A DNA stretch of 64,000 bases, from contig NZ_LMOG01000005.1 of assembly GCF_001423495.1 (NCBI RefSeq), forward strand, positions 194,708 to 258,707, read 5' to 3'. The notes beneath the pieces are model-generated. The model was not told the DNA's origin. It worked only from the letters and a program-made list of their open reading frames with translations, and did not search any database. The position numbers and the translations under genes were made by a program. The DNA is from Xanthomonas sp. Leaf131. Its GTDB lineage: Bacteria > Pseudomonadota > Gammaproteobacteria > Xanthomonadales > Xanthomonadaceae. Positions 24,401 through 32,030 of the stretch are shown one piece after another; position 1 is the first letter of the stretch; every line of letters begins with the position of its first letter.

Positions 24401-24927
24401 GTACCGTGCAACCGCTGCTGGACACGCAAGCCACGCAATGGCGCTGGAAGGAAGGCCCAGATGCAGTGGTGGGTGCGCCCGGCCTGCCGGTACAGCTGCA
24501 ACTGGCGCAGCGTATCCGGCAAAAGTATTTTCGCGGCGGGCCCACGCCGCAGATCGGTTTTACCGTGCTGGCGCCCACCTTGGGCGAGGGCGTGACCCGG
24601 CTGACCCTGGATATCGAAGGCCAGCGCTACGACTACCAGCCCGGCGCGGCGCAAAGCATGCCGATGATCTGGCCCGGCCCGGTGCCGGGGCATGTCTCGA
24701 TCGCCGCGTTTGGCGCCGACGGCGTGGCGTTGGGCACGCTGGACTATCAGGGCGACTGGGCGCTGTTCCGCGCGCTGCAGGCCGGGCATCTGGAAAACCC
24801 ATCGGACCTGCGGTTTGTCGCCAGCTTCGCGCTCGGCGGTCATGACGTGCAGGTGCCGCTGCGTGCCGGCAACCTGCGGCATCCGTTTCTGGACAGCGAC
24901 GTCCAACACTTTGCGTGCGGCGGATGA
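21403..24927 (+). CDS. tssM: TssM (IcmF), T6SS inner-membrane complex protein
   Basis: 1174 residues from ATG 21403, just after the tssL stop. Two helices near the N terminus (about 10-33 and 45-65), a Walker A motif GPPGSGKST at about 131, DTAGRY (Walker B region) and a FTKCDLIGGF NKxD-like motif make up the cytoplasmic GTPase-like domain; a third helix at about 445-465 leads into the large periplasmic part. The C-terminal beta domain (GQRYDYQPGAAQSMPMIWPG, then LRFVASFALGGHDVQVPLR) is present. The open frame runs on upstream through tssL in another frame, which is coincidence. Confidence 0.96.
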   Translation: MKTLLSKLSARVVVSALALCLLSLLLWVGGPYLAVNGWSPLTGVAARVLAIVLLIVAWVGVLALRSWRAQRRASTLSTALAGAGRDDDRELRSGQERAQLQARFQQAIQLLRKRRGGSDLYTLPWYALIGPPGSGKSTLLQHSGLQFPLAARMGDQALRGVGGTRDCEWWFTDEAVFLDTAGRYTTQDSDQAVDAGAWRDFLRLLRRHRPRRPLNGVLVTMSMSDLLLLDDAERDTHVQAIRRRLDELAEQLQASVPVYLIFTKCDLIGGFGEFFDDLTPAQRNQVWGTTFALAQTLDGRAARCFAEEFSVLQQQLSARLFERLNLERDRLRRAAILSFPQQVAALGERARQFVEGTFAGNAYGPAPLLRGVYFTSGTQDGTPIDRMMGAVARTFGLEEARVQAPGAQRRTFFVERLLREVVLRESGLANTPPTQQRRMAWLQAAAYASVALLTGALLAGLGASYLGNRTYLEQVRQALDARPAVPDPNAATAMPEYVARTLQQAAATQAVVQVAQQYRDGAPWSLRLGLFQGHALSEELQAGYLRQLNATLLPALAVRFRTGLVDNAQAPQALYYTLKGYLMLGQPQHLDPAQLSALAAIEAGKLFPRDPALQQALATHLQALLDAPKRVRALSLDNERIAQARASLRAADLSTLIYGNLLLTPPAGTPLRLDKSLGLLADTFVRRSGTALSTPIPALYTQPVFAALQGDGIGQAVERFGRDDWVFGGAPLDASAKAELAREVGQRYAADYIRYWDALLADLQLRPAADLAGASATAAKLAGPSSPLRLLLGVVGEHTQAMDRAPPADPAQRALAAAANKAAAKATAATAKLPGGAAMSAALATPADPSAANAPAPGAAIGEHFLALNALAAGAPGSTPLDHLLSVLDQLGKQLLVVSQGGGDAAAASAQLALARQEMAQLPPPVTDWLQSLAGSSATLMTQGARAALDAQVRQSVGEVCTDFVRGRYPFDPAAQVDIPLQNFGELFGTGGRLDALYTSTVQPLLDTQATQWRWKEGPDAVVGAPGLPVQLQLAQRIRQKYFRGGPTPQIGFTVLAPTLGEGVTRLTLDIEGQRYDYQPGAAQSMPMIWPGPVPGHVSIAAFGADGVALGTLDYQGDWALFRALQAGHLENPSDLRFVASFALGGHDVQVPLRAGNLRHPFLDSDVQHFACGG

Positions 24928-25499
24928 CCATGCCAGCGACCGAATCGATCGGCTTCCACGGCAAGTTGCCCGGCGTGGGCGACTTCGTGCAGCGGCGTCT
25001 GCCGGCCAGCTTCGTGCAGCCGTGGGACACGCATTTTTCGGTGTGCCTGGACACGGTGCGGCAGCAATTGGGTGAGCGCTGGCCCAGTGCGTATCGCAGC
25101 AGCGGTTTGCGTGCGTTCGCCTTGGGGCCGGGCGTGTGCGGCGCGCAGGCCTGGGCCGGCATCGTCGGCCCGGGCGAAGACCGCGTGGGGCGCTGCTTTC
25201 CGCTCACCGTGGCGCTGGCATTGCCGCATCCCGGCGTGCCGACACCGGCGTGGTTCGGCGCGCTGGCGGCCTGTGTGAGCCGGGCATTGCGCGCGCGCGC
25301 CGACGCGGTGAGTTTCGACACCGCCTTGCTCGCACTCACCGTGCCGGCCACCGCCTCCACGGTGCACGCACCGGAACACGGCGAGTCGCTGTGGTGGCGG
25401 CTGGGCGCGGCCGCGCAACCGGTCCGCGGCTTGCCTGCGGCAGAGGTCTATCTGGACTGGTTGCTGGCCGAGCAGGACATCACCGAGGTGACCCGATGA
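24924..25499 (+). CDS. tagF: TagF, T6SS regulatory protein
   Basis: 191 residues from ATG 24924, overlapping the tssM stop. The TagF/ImpM domain shows IGFHGKLPGVGDFVQRRLP, WAGIVGPGEDRVGRCFPLTV and SLWWRLG. TagF is a cytoplasmic repressor that sequesters T6SS assembly factors; its link with PppA/PpkA/FHA is established in Pseudomonas. It overlaps pppA by 4 bases. Confidence 0.95.
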   Translation: MTMPATESIGFHGKLPGVGDFVQRRLPASFVQPWDTHFSVCLDTVRQQLGERWPSAYRSSGLRAFALGPGVCGAQAWAGIVGPGEDRVGRCFPLTVALALPHPGVPTPAWFGALAACVSRALRARADAVSFDTALLALTVPATASTVHAPEHGESLWWRLGAAAQPVRGLPAAEVYLDWLLAEQDITEVTR

Positions 25500-26212
25500 G
25501 CGCGCTCTACCAGTCGGCCGGGCATACCGAAACCGGCAAGGTGCGCCGGCTCAACGAAGACGCGCTGCTGCTGCGCGAAGACGCCGGGCTGTGGGTGGTG
25601 GCCGATGGCCTGGGCGGCCACAGCGCCGGCGATTACGCCAGCCAGCTGCTGGTGGAGCGGTTGGGCGCCTTGGTGCGCCCGGCAGAGTTGTGCGACTTCC
25701 TCGATGCCATCGACGACATCCTGGCGCAGGTCAACCACGAGTTGCTGCAGGTCGCACGCGAGCGCCGCGTGGACATGATCGCCACCACCGTGGTGGTGCT
25801 GGTGCACGACCCGGATTTCATGTTGTGCGGCTGGGTCGGCGACAGCCGCATCTATGCGCAACACGGCGGCCCGCTGCGCCAACTTACCCGCGACCACGTG
25901 CACGGCGTGCGCGAAGACGTCACCCAGTTCGGTGGCGCGCAGGCCAGTGCCGCGGCAGCCGGCGTGCTCACGCGTGCGGTCGGCGCGCAGGAGCCGCTGT
26001 TCGTCGATTGGGTGCTGACGCCCAGTCTGCCGGGCACGCAATTTCTGCTGTGCAGCGATGGCATCAACAAGGAAATCCCCGACCCGGAGCTGGATGCCGA
26101 ATGCCATCGCTTCGGCGATCCACGCGCGCTATTGGCGCGTCTGTTCGAGTTGGCGATGGGGAGGGCGGCGCGCGACAACGTCACCGCCGTCGTCGTCCGC
26201 CTGCAGGAGTGA
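25496..26212 (+). CDS. pppA: PppA, PP2C-type phosphatase of the T6SS
   Basis: 238 residues from ATG 25496, overlapping tagF. PP2C motifs with metal-binding aspartates: RRLNEDALLL, VVADGLGGHSAGDYAS, TTVVVLV, CGWVGDSRIY, LTRDHVHG, LLCSDGINKEI, RDNVTAVVVRL. By homology it removes phosphates placed by PpkA on the FHA protein and so limits T6SS firing. Confidence 0.95.
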   Translation: MSALYQSAGHTETGKVRRLNEDALLLREDAGLWVVADGLGGHSAGDYASQLLVERLGALVRPAELCDFLDAIDDILAQVNHELLQVARERRVDMIATTVVVLVHDPDFMLCGWVGDSRIYAQHGGPLRQLTRDHVHGVREDVTQFGGAQASAAAAGVLTRAVGAQEPLFVDWVLTPSLPGTQFLLCSDGINKEIPDPELDAECHRFGDPRALLARLFELAMGRAARDNVTAVVVRLQE

Positions 26213-26216
26213 ATGC

Positions 26217-29200
26217 ATGCACGAAGACACCGCCACCGTGACCGAACTGGTCACCGCCATGCGCGCCGGCGCACTGGACCTGCCCGCCGTGCTGGCCGCG
26301 CTGGGCAAGCGCGCCGCCGTGCCGGAAGCCGAATACCGCGCCGGCGTGGAAACGCTGTGGACGTTGCAGCGCGAGCACCTGCTCGATGATGTCACCGTCA
26401 CCACCTTGGTCAGCCGGCTGGATGCGTTGCGCGTACCCACACCGACGCACGTGGACGACGACGCCACCGTGGTGATGCCGCGTCCCAGCGCCCCGCGCGT
26501 GGTCGACCACGACATCACCCGCGTGCAGCCGGCACTGCCATTGCCCGGCGACACGCCCAGCCTCACCAGCCTGGGGCTAGGCACCCAGACCGGTGTGGGC
26601 ACGCACACCGGTACGCACACGGGCACTGGCACCGCCGGCACCGCCAGCCTGTCGAGCTGGCGCGAACTGGCCGATGCGGCCGGCGGCGATCACGCCAGCG
26701 TGGGTAGCTTGCTCAAGGGCCGCTTTCAACTGGAGCGCGAACTCGGCCGCGGCGGCATGGGCGTGGTGTATCTGGCGCGCGACGAACGCAAGGTGGAAGC
26801 GCGCGACCGCGACCCGTGGCTGGCGGTGAAAGTGCTCAGCGACGAATTCCGTCGCCATCCCGATGCCTTGATCGCACTGCAGCGCGAAGCGCGCCGCTCG
26901 CAGAAACTGGCGCACGACAACATCGTGCGCGTGTACGACTTCGACAAGGATCGCACCCTGGTCTTCATGACCATGGAATACATCGATGGCTGCGATCTGA
27001 AAACGCTGATCCGCGAGCAGGCCTACAACGGCATGCCGTTGAAGCAGACCTGGCCATTGATCGATGGCATGGGCCGCGCGCTGATCCGCGCGCATGCGGC
27101 CGGCGTGGTGCATTCGGATTTCAAACCCGGCAACGTCATGGTCACCGGCGACGGCGTCGCCAAGGTGTTCGACTTCGGTATCGCGCGCGCCGGCAAACAT
27201 GCCGCCGATGTGGCCGGCGAACAGACCGTGTTCGATGCGGCCACGCTCGGTGCGCTGACGCCCGCCTACGCCAGCCTGGAAATGATCCGTGGGCAAGACC
27301 CCACACCGGCCGACGATCTGTACGCGCTGGGCTGCGTGTGTTTCGAACTGCTCACCGGCAAGCACCCGTTCGACAAGCTCAGCGCCGAAGTGGCGCTGCG
27401 CGATGGCCGCCGACCACCGCCGGTGCCGGGCCTGACCCGTCGCCAGTACGCCACGCTGTGCGCGGCGGTGGCATTCCCGGCGGCGCAACGCCTGAAGCGC
27501 GTTGACCAACTGCTCGACGGCCTGCGCCATGTACCGCTGCGCGAACGCGCGCTGCCGCTGATCGGCTACGGCGCCACCGCGCTGGTATTGGTGGGCGTGG
27601 GCGGATGGGGCGTGTCGCGCTATCTGCATCAACGCCATCTGGATCAGGTCATCGCGCGCTTCGGTGCGCAGGACCCGCAGCGCTATCGCGACGAAACCCA
27701 GGCCATGCAGGCGCTCTCCAGCCTCAGCGCCGACGACCGCCGCCGCGTGCTGGTGGATCGCAGCGACCTGATCGAGGATTTCCTGCTGCGTCGGCTGGAT
27801 GCGCTATGGAATCCGGCCAACGGCCGCGACGACTATCGCGGCGCGCTGCAGGTGTTCGCCTTGCGCGACCGGCTGCGGCTGTATTCGCCGGCGCTGGATG
27901 CACGCCGGCAGGCCATCGAGCGCGAAAAGAACGAACGCCTCAATGCGCTCGACACCACCCTCAATCGTCAGCTCGATGCCGGGCTGTTGTTCCGCGACCA
28001 GGCCGACAACGCCCTGGCCACGCTCGACCAGGTGCGCCGCATCGACCCGAGCAGCAGCCTGCTGCGCCATTCGGCATTGGAAGTAGGGCTGGATGCCGCC
28101 ATCGCCGAGGCGGTCGCCGCCGGCCAACTGACGACGGCACAGACCGAGATGGAGCAGGCGCGCGCCGCGTTCCCCGAGTCGTTGCGTCTGCAGTTGCGCA
28201 GCGCCGAGGTCAGCGTGGCCGAGCAGCAAGCCAAACGCACTTCGGTCGCCGCACTGCCGCGCGATGCCGGCAGCGCACGCCAGACCCTGGCTGCAGACCT
28301 GGCAAACCCCAGTGCCGATCCGGCCTGGCGCGATCGCGTCACCGCCGCCCTGGCCGCATTGCCGGCCGCCGAACGCAGCACGCAGGTTGCCGCAGTGGCC
28401 GAGGCCATCAGCGGCGTGGTCGCCCCGCAAAGCGACCCCGCGCAGCTGGCCGGCGCGCAGGCCCTGGTCGACTTCGGGCTGGGTCTGGCGCCGCAGTCCA
28501 GCGGCTTGCTCGCCCAGCGCACGCGCTTGCAGACACTGGATCAACAGCTGGAACAGGCACTCGCCCGCGAAAGTGCCGAGGCCGAAGTGGCCGGGCGGGT
28601 GGAATCGCTGCGTCGTGCCGCCGCTGCCAACGATCTGGGCAAAACCCGCGATGCCCTGGCGCGTATCCGCACGCTGCAACCGAGCCATCCATTGCTGAGC
28701 AGCGAAGGCCCGCAACTGCTGTCGCAGGTGTATCGCAACAACGCCAGCGCGACGTTCGCGCAAGGCCGTTACGCACAGGCCGCCGACCTGCTGGCGCAAG
28801 CAGTGCGCACGCTCGGCCAACGCGCCGAACTGCGCAGTGCGCAGGCACGCTACGCGGTGATCGCCGCAGTGATGAGTGCCGCTGACCTGCCGGCCAACGA
28901 ACGCCAGCAACTGGGGCAGCGCTTGCAGGGGCTGTATCGCAGCGACGCCACTGCACTTACGCAACTGGAAGCGCAAATGAAGGCGGCCGGACAACTGCCC
29001 GAAGGCTCGCTCTCCGCGCGTCTGCAACGCGCCCCGGTCGCTGACGTGCCCATCTCCGACAGCGTGCCCGCCGGCAGCGCCCCGGAGGCTTCGTCGCCCA
29101 CAACAAAACCGGCGCGCGGCAAATCCGCCGCCAAGCCCGCCAATGCCACCGCCGGCGCGGCGCGCGGCACCACGGCCGCTGCCGCATTGCCGGCCAGCGT

Positions 29201-29870
29201 GGATGAAGATGCCAGCCTGCCGCCGGTGCCCACTGGTCCGGACCCCTGTGGCGGCGCCGGGTTAGCCGGGCGCGGCGCGGCGTGTTTCGACACCCTCGGC
29301 GAGACCCGTGGGCCGATGCTGGTGGTGATCCCCGGCCTCAATGGCGGCAAACCGTATGCGTTGTCGCGTGGCGAAGTGGCGGTGGCCGACTTCAATCTGT
29401 TCTGCCAGGCCACCGGCCGCTGCACCGCGCAGGCGGCCGCCACGCCCGAGCTGGCGCGCGCACCGGTGCGCAACATCAGCCTGACCCAGGCGCGCGCCTA
29501 TCTGCGCTGGCTGACCATCGGCAGCGGCGGCTGGCGTTACCGCCTGCCCAGCGATGCCGAGTGGCTGCATGCCGCACAGGCCGCCAGCAACTGGCGGCAG
29601 GCCGAAGACAGCAATTGCGTGCCGCCCACCGCCAGTGCCGGCGATGCCGCGCGCGCACCGGTTTCCGCACGCGGCCGCGATGCCAATCCCTGGGGGCTGA
29701 TCAACCTCACCGGCAACGTCTGGGAATGGGTGTCCAACGGCGGCGGCGTGCAGGCGCGCGGCGGCAGCTTTGCCAGCTATTGGTCCGATTGCACCGTGCA
29801 GGCCAGCCGCGCCGACAACGGCTCGGCCCAGCCCGACGTGGGCCTGCGCGTGCTGCGGGAGTTGCCATGA
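26217..29870 (+). CDS. ppkA: PpkA-type Ser/Thr kinase with C-terminal FGE-sulfatase-like domain
   Basis: 1217 residues from ATG 26217, with CAGGAG at 26203-26208. After a helical N terminus and a Gly/Thr linker (GTHTGTHTGTGTAG), the kinase domain at about 165-435 shows GRGGMGVVY, LAVKVL and FDFGIARAG, but the catalytic loop reads HSDFKPGN: Ser replaces the HRD Arg (about residue 299-300). A membrane helix lies at about 445-470. A long helical periplasmic region (about 480-1000) follows. The last 200 residues are formylglycine-generating-enzyme-like (YRLPSDAEWLHAAQ, NPWGLINLTGNVWEW, ARGGSFASYW, DVGLRV). By homology it phosphorylates the FHA protein to trigger assembly. Confidence 0.93.
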   Translation: MHEDTATVTELVTAMRAGALDLPAVLAALGKRAAVPEAEYRAGVETLWTLQREHLLDDVTVTTLVSRLDALRVPTPTHVDDDATVVMPRPSAPRVVDHDITRVQPALPLPGDTPSLTSLGLGTQTGVGTHTGTHTGTGTAGTASLSSWRELADAAGGDHASVGSLLKGRFQLERELGRGGMGVVYLARDERKVEARDRDPWLAVKVLSDEFRRHPDALIALQREARRSQKLAHDNIVRVYDFDKDRTLVFMTMEYIDGCDLKTLIREQAYNGMPLKQTWPLIDGMGRALIRAHAAGVVHSDFKPGNVMVTGDGVAKVFDFGIARAGKHAADVAGEQTVFDAATLGALTPAYASLEMIRGQDPTPADDLYALGCVCFELLTGKHPFDKLSAEVALRDGRRPPPVPGLTRRQYATLCAAVAFPAAQRLKRVDQLLDGLRHVPLRERALPLIGYGATALVLVGVGGWGVSRYLHQRHLDQVIARFGAQDPQRYRDETQAMQALSSLSADDRRRVLVDRSDLIEDFLLRRLDALWNPANGRDDYRGALQVFALRDRLRLYSPALDARRQAIEREKNERLNALDTTLNRQLDAGLLFRDQADNALATLDQVRRIDPSSSLLRHSALEVGLDAAIAEAVAAGQLTTAQTEMEQARAAFPESLRLQLRSAEVSVAEQQAKRTSVAALPRDAGSARQTLAADLANPSADPAWRDRVTAALAALPAAERSTQVAAVAEAISGVVAPQSDPAQLAGAQALVDFGLGLAPQSSGLLAQRTRLQTLDQQLEQALARESAEAEVAGRVESLRRAAAANDLGKTRDALARIRTLQPSHPLLSSEGPQLLSQVYRNNASATFAQGRYAQAADLLAQAVRTLGQRAELRSAQARYAVIAAVMSAADLPANERQQLGQRLQGLYRSDATALTQLEAQMKAAGQLPEGSLSARLQRAPVADVPISDSVPAGSAPEASSPTTKPARGKSAAKPANATAGAARGTTAAAALPASVDEDASLPPVPTGPDPCGGAGLAGRGAACFDTLGETRGPMLVVIPGLNGGKPYALSRGEVAVADFNLFCQATGRCTAQAAATPELARAPVRNISLTQARAYLRWLTIGSGGWRYRLPSDAEWLHAAQAASNWRQAEDSNCVPPTASAGDAARAPVSARGRDANPWGLINLTGNVWEWVSNGGGVQARGGSFASYWSDCTVQASRADNGSAQPDVGLRVLRELP

Positions 29871-30346
29871 GCACTTTTCCGCAAAGCAGCGCCCCGCAGC
29901 CGGCCGCGCACCCGGCCAATGCACAACTGCAGGCGCTGGCGTTGGCGCACCAGCAGGGCCGGCTCGACCGCGCGCAGTACCGGGCGCGCCGCCGCAACGT
30001 GCTGGAGGCCGCCCGTCAGGCGCAGGGAGTCACCTTGCGCAACGCGCTGCCCAGCGTGTCGGCCGCTCGGCAGAGCCCGTCGGCTGTGGCCGAGCGGGCA
30101 CGCAACCTGCGGCGCCGGGCGGCGGCAATTGTCATAACCGTGATAGTCGTCGCAATTATCTTGCTAACCTTCTATAAATGTACGTCTGAATTCGATCGAC
30201 GTTCAGCAAGGGGCGAAAGAGGGCAGGCCGATCGTCGTGTCATTGCCGCAATGGCGGTGGCACACGCGGCAAGGCACATCGGGCGTGCGCAACATCCGGT
30301 GGTTTTCGGGGCAGGGGTTCTAGGGGAAGTAGACGTATGCGTATGA
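29867..30346 (+). CDS. Small single-pass membrane protein with SHOCT-like motif
   Basis: 159 residues from ATG 29867, overlapping the ppkA stop. Residues about 20-45 (LQALALAHQQGRLDRAQYR, then ARRRNVLEAA) match the SHOCT pattern, a short motif that mediates oligomerisation. A clear membrane helix lies at about 85-103 (AAAIVITVIVVAIILLTFY). After that the sequence is basic and less organised. It overlaps the two-partner transporter gene by 10 bases, so it bridges the T6SS unit and the two-partner pair. Function unknown; possibly a regulator or membrane organiser. Confidence 0.7.
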   Translation: MSTFPQSSAPQPAAHPANAQLQALALAHQQGRLDRAQYRARRRNVLEAARQAQGVTLRNALPSVSAARQSPSAVAERARNLRRRAAAIVITVIVVAIILLTFYKCTSEFDRRSARGERGQADRRVIAAMAVAHAARHIGRAQHPVVFGAGVLGEVDVCV

Positions 30347-32019
30347 CGTGTCTGGCCGCGGCGGTGTCTGCGTGCCTTGTGCTGGCCGCGCCCGCGTGGG
30401 CGCAGGTGCCCACCGATGCCACGGTCGCGGCGCGGGCTGCTGCCTTGCCTGCGGTCAAGGAGCGCGGCGACAGCACGCTCACCCTGCCGGTGCGCGGCTT
30501 CCGCGTGCAGGGTGTGGGCAGCTATCCCGAGGCCGGCATCGACCCGGCACGCGTGCAGGCGGTGGCCGACGCGGCGTTCGCCGAGCTGGCCCAGGGGCAA
30601 GCGATGGTGCAGCTGCGCTTCGACCAGTTGCAGGCAGTGGCCGACACCGTCACCCGCAGCTATCGCCAGGCCGGTTTCATCGTCAGCACCGCCTACCTGC
30701 CGGCGCAGACGCCCGGGCCGGACCAGATCATCGAGATCCGCATGCTCGAAGGCCGCATCGGCCAGGTCACCGTGCAGGGCGCGGCGCGCTATCGCGGCAA
30801 CACCCTGGCCGCCCCGCTGCGCCAATTGCAGGGCCGCCCGCTGCGCAAGCAGGACGTGGATACCGCGCTGCTGTATGCGCGCGATCTGCCCGGCGTGTCG
30901 GTGTCCTCGGTGCTGCAGCCGGGCCAGAAGGACGGCGAGACCGATGTGGTGCTGGTCGCCAGCGAAGCGGCGCGCCCGTACGTCATCAGCCTGGGCGGCA
31001 ACAACTACGGCACCGAGCTCACCGGCCGTTATCGTGCGCAGGCCGGCATCACCTGGAACAGCCCGCTCGGCCTGGGCGATGTGTTCGCCGCCAATTACGC
31101 CTATTCGCTGTCGCCGCGGCAGAGCCAGATCGGCGCGTTGTCGTACGGCCTGCCGATCGGCGCGGTGTCCGGCCTGAGCGCGGTGGTCGGCGCCAGCCGC
31201 AGCGAACTGGAAGTGCGCAATGGCGTGTTCGCATTGCTCGGCCTCAAGGGCCCCACCTCGGTGGTCTACGCCGGTGCGGACTGGAAGTTCATCAACGGCG
31301 AGTTGCTGCAGCTACAGGGCTCGGCGCGCTACTTGCGCGAGCAATCGCAGCTCAGCGCGCTGGGCATGCAGTTGTCCAATCAAAAGTTCGATGTCGCCGA
31401 ACTGGGCATCTCGTTACGGCGCACCGATCTGCACTGGCGCGGCGTTGACCTGCTGCAGCTGAGTGCGCGGCAGTCGCTGCGCGATCGCTCCGATGCGCTG
31501 GATCAGATCAGCCCCGATCGCGACAGCCATTTCACCATCGCGCGGCTGGCCTACACGCGCCTGCAATACCTCACCCGCACCCAGCGCCTGTATCTGAAAT
31601 TCAACGGCCAATACAGCGACGACACGCTGACCCCGATGGAGCAGTTCGCCGTCGGCGGGCCGGACAGCGTGCGCGCCTATCCGGTGTCCGATGCACTGGG
31701 CGATCGCGGTTATTACGCCGCGATCGAATACCACATCGACGCACCGGGCTTTGCCGATGCGGCCTCGCCCTTCAATGGCCGGCCGTGGCGCGAGCTGCTG
31801 GAGTTCGATGTGTTCGCCGATCACGCCCGCGTGTATGCCGCCAACGGCCGCAGCGCGCCAGCCACCTTCGATGCCGCCGGCGTGGGCCTCACCTTCCGCC
31901 TGCCGCAGTACGCCAATTTCGAATGGCGCATCAGCGCCGCGCTGCCGACCGGGTCGCGCGACGCGTCCGATGGACGCGACGACGCCCGCATCTACACGCG
32001 TTTCGGCTTCACTTTCTGA
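30337..32019 (+). CDS. Two-partner secretion outer-membrane transporter (FhaC/ShlB family)
   Basis: 560 residues from ATG 30337, with AGGGGA at 30322-30327. Signal peptide ending AAPAWAQ (about residue 23); POTRA domains at about 50-215 (FRVQGVG, AGFIVSTAYLP, IRMLEGRIGQVTVQG); a 16-strand Omp85-type barrel to the end, with the conserved GGPDSVRAYP of loop L6 and the terminal aromatic residue (GFTF) needed for barrel assembly. It exports the adhesin encoded 11 bp downstream. Its start codon lies inside the last codons of the upstream membrane-protein gene. Confidence 0.93.
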   Translation: MRMTCLAAAVSACLVLAAPAWAQVPTDATVAARAAALPAVKERGDSTLTLPVRGFRVQGVGSYPEAGIDPARVQAVADAAFAELAQGQAMVQLRFDQLQAVADTVTRSYRQAGFIVSTAYLPAQTPGPDQIIEIRMLEGRIGQVTVQGAARYRGNTLAAPLRQLQGRPLRKQDVDTALLYARDLPGVSVSSVLQPGQKDGETDVVLVASEAARPYVISLGGNNYGTELTGRYRAQAGITWNSPLGLGDVFAANYAYSLSPRQSQIGALSYGLPIGAVSGLSAVVGASRSELEVRNGVFALLGLKGPTSVVYAGADWKFINGELLQLQGSARYLREQSQLSALGMQLSNQKFDVAELGISLRRTDLHWRGVDLLQLSARQSLRDRSDALDQISPDRDSHFTIARLAYTRLQYLTRTQRLYLKFNGQYSDDTLTPMEQFAVGGPDSVRAYPVSDALGDRGYYAAIEYHIDAPGFADAASPFNGRPWRELLEFDVFADHARVYAANGRSAPATFDAAGVGLTFRLPQYANFEWRISAALPTGSRDASDGRDDARIYTRFGFTF

Positions 32020-32030
32020 GGGATCTGCGC

